From an uncultured Sphingobium sp. (GTDB lineage Bacteria > Pseudomonadota > Alphaproteobacteria > Sphingomonadales > Sphingomonadaceae): a stretch of DNA of 64,000 nucleotides. This document shows, one piece after another, positions 63,898 to 64,000 of this stretch (position 1 is the stretch's first letter; each line of letters starts with the position of its first letter). The position numbers were made by a program, and so were the translations under genes. Where the stretch lies: assembly GCA_946885845.1 (NCBI GenBank), contig CAMPHJ010000010.1, forward strand, positions 1-64,000, read 5' to 3'. The notes beneath the pieces were generated by a model, which was given only the letters and a program-made list of their open reading frames with translations, was not told the origin of the DNA and did not search any database.

Positions 63898-64000
63898 CTA
63901 CACTTTTTTTGCCAGAACCTCCTGGAGCATGGCCTTGTCCAACGACAGATCGGCCACGAGTCGCTTCAGCTTCTGGTTCTCTTCCTCAAGCTGCCGCATC
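63898..64000 (-). CDS. IS3-family OrfA, C-terminal end (partial)
   Basis: The last 33 codons before a TAG at 63898: MRQLEEENQKLKRLVADLSL, then DKAMLQEVLAKKV. This is the leucine-zipper end of OrfA. Seven A residues followed by G just before the stop form a typical slippery site for the programmed -1 shift that produces OrfAB. The start lies outside the window. Confidence 0.8.
   Translation of the reverse strand, partial: MRQLEEENQKLKRLVADLSLDKAMLQEVLAKKV

Larger units (their letters stand above)
63016..64000 (-). mobile_element. IS3-family insertion sequence (IS407-like group), partial
   Basis: The element runs off the right edge. Its 3' end begins about 63016 with TGACCCTGTCCC, similar to the TGACC-type ends of the IS407 group. 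It encodes orfA (partly in the window) and orfB in the usual two-frame arrangement. It interrupts the TonB receptor gene. The boundary is estimated from where receptor homology stops. Confidence 0.7.

Noticed and set aside
63890..63912. A-run in IS orfA taken as a damaging frameshift
   Set aside because: An A7G run at the orfA/orfB boundary is the normal programmed slippage site of IS3 elements; the harmful shift is the one near 63685.

Overview
The window looks like part of a sphingomonad chromosome (Sphingomonadaceae, Sphingobium/Novosphingobium-like; inferred). The support is high-GC coding sequence, several TonB-dependent receptors (TBDRs), MFS sugar carriers, many acyl-CoA enzymes and long translationally coupled operons. 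It holds about 37 apparently intact genes, with IS3-family remnants, deletion junctions and decayed genes between the blocks. No rRNA, tRNA or CRISPR array was seen.

Layout. 1-6.3 kb: start of a carboxylic acid reductase, a DUF1185-type protein and a 3-hydroxyisobutyrate-dehydrogenase-like enzyme divergent from a LysR regulator, then an SMP-30 lactonase and an LhgO-type oxidase. 6.3-7.8 kb: gene graveyard (TBDR tail, MBL-fold fragment, copper P-type ATPase start). 7.9-21.7 kb: a module tied together by one 18-bp LacI-type operator: acyl-CoA ligase, TBDR, second ligase, GPH sugar transporter, two esterases, LacI regulator, ROK fructokinase and a cytoplasmic GH68 sucrose hydrolase. 22.5-28.1 kb: beta-oxidation operon (acyl-CoA dehydrogenase, FadJ-like protein, thiolase) and a TetR regulator. 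28.2-37.3 kb: LysR, scoAB, three pseudogenes (ppdK, bioB, CitE-like), then MaoC, methylcrotonyl-CoA carboxylase and isovaleryl-CoA dehydrogenase. 37.4-45.7 kb: LysR, GH1 glycosidase, three alpha/beta hydrolases and an AlkK-like acyl-CoA ligase. 46.3-60.0 kb: MFS carrier and a complete myo-inositol pathway (iolG, iolA, iolB, iolE, iolD, iolC fused to DUF2090) with an esterase and another acyl-CoA ligase inside it, and an RpiR repressor. 60-64 kb: IS3 remnants, a tautomerase with a damaged start, and a TBDR cut by an IS3-family element.

Reading of the whole (inference): two parallel modules each combine uptake, esterases, acyl-CoA ligases and catabolism of a polyol or sugar core, sucrose in one and myo-inositol in the other. 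Between them sit pathways for straight-chain acids and for isovalerate (and, through MmsA/IolA and perhaps the dehydrogenase at 1.3 kb, isobutyrate). This is what would be needed to eat acylated sugars such as plant acylsucroses and acylinositols. I know of no described bacterial system of this kind, and it is the main hypothesis offered here. Shared operator motifs link the ester- and acid-handling genes to the sugar-core genes within each module.
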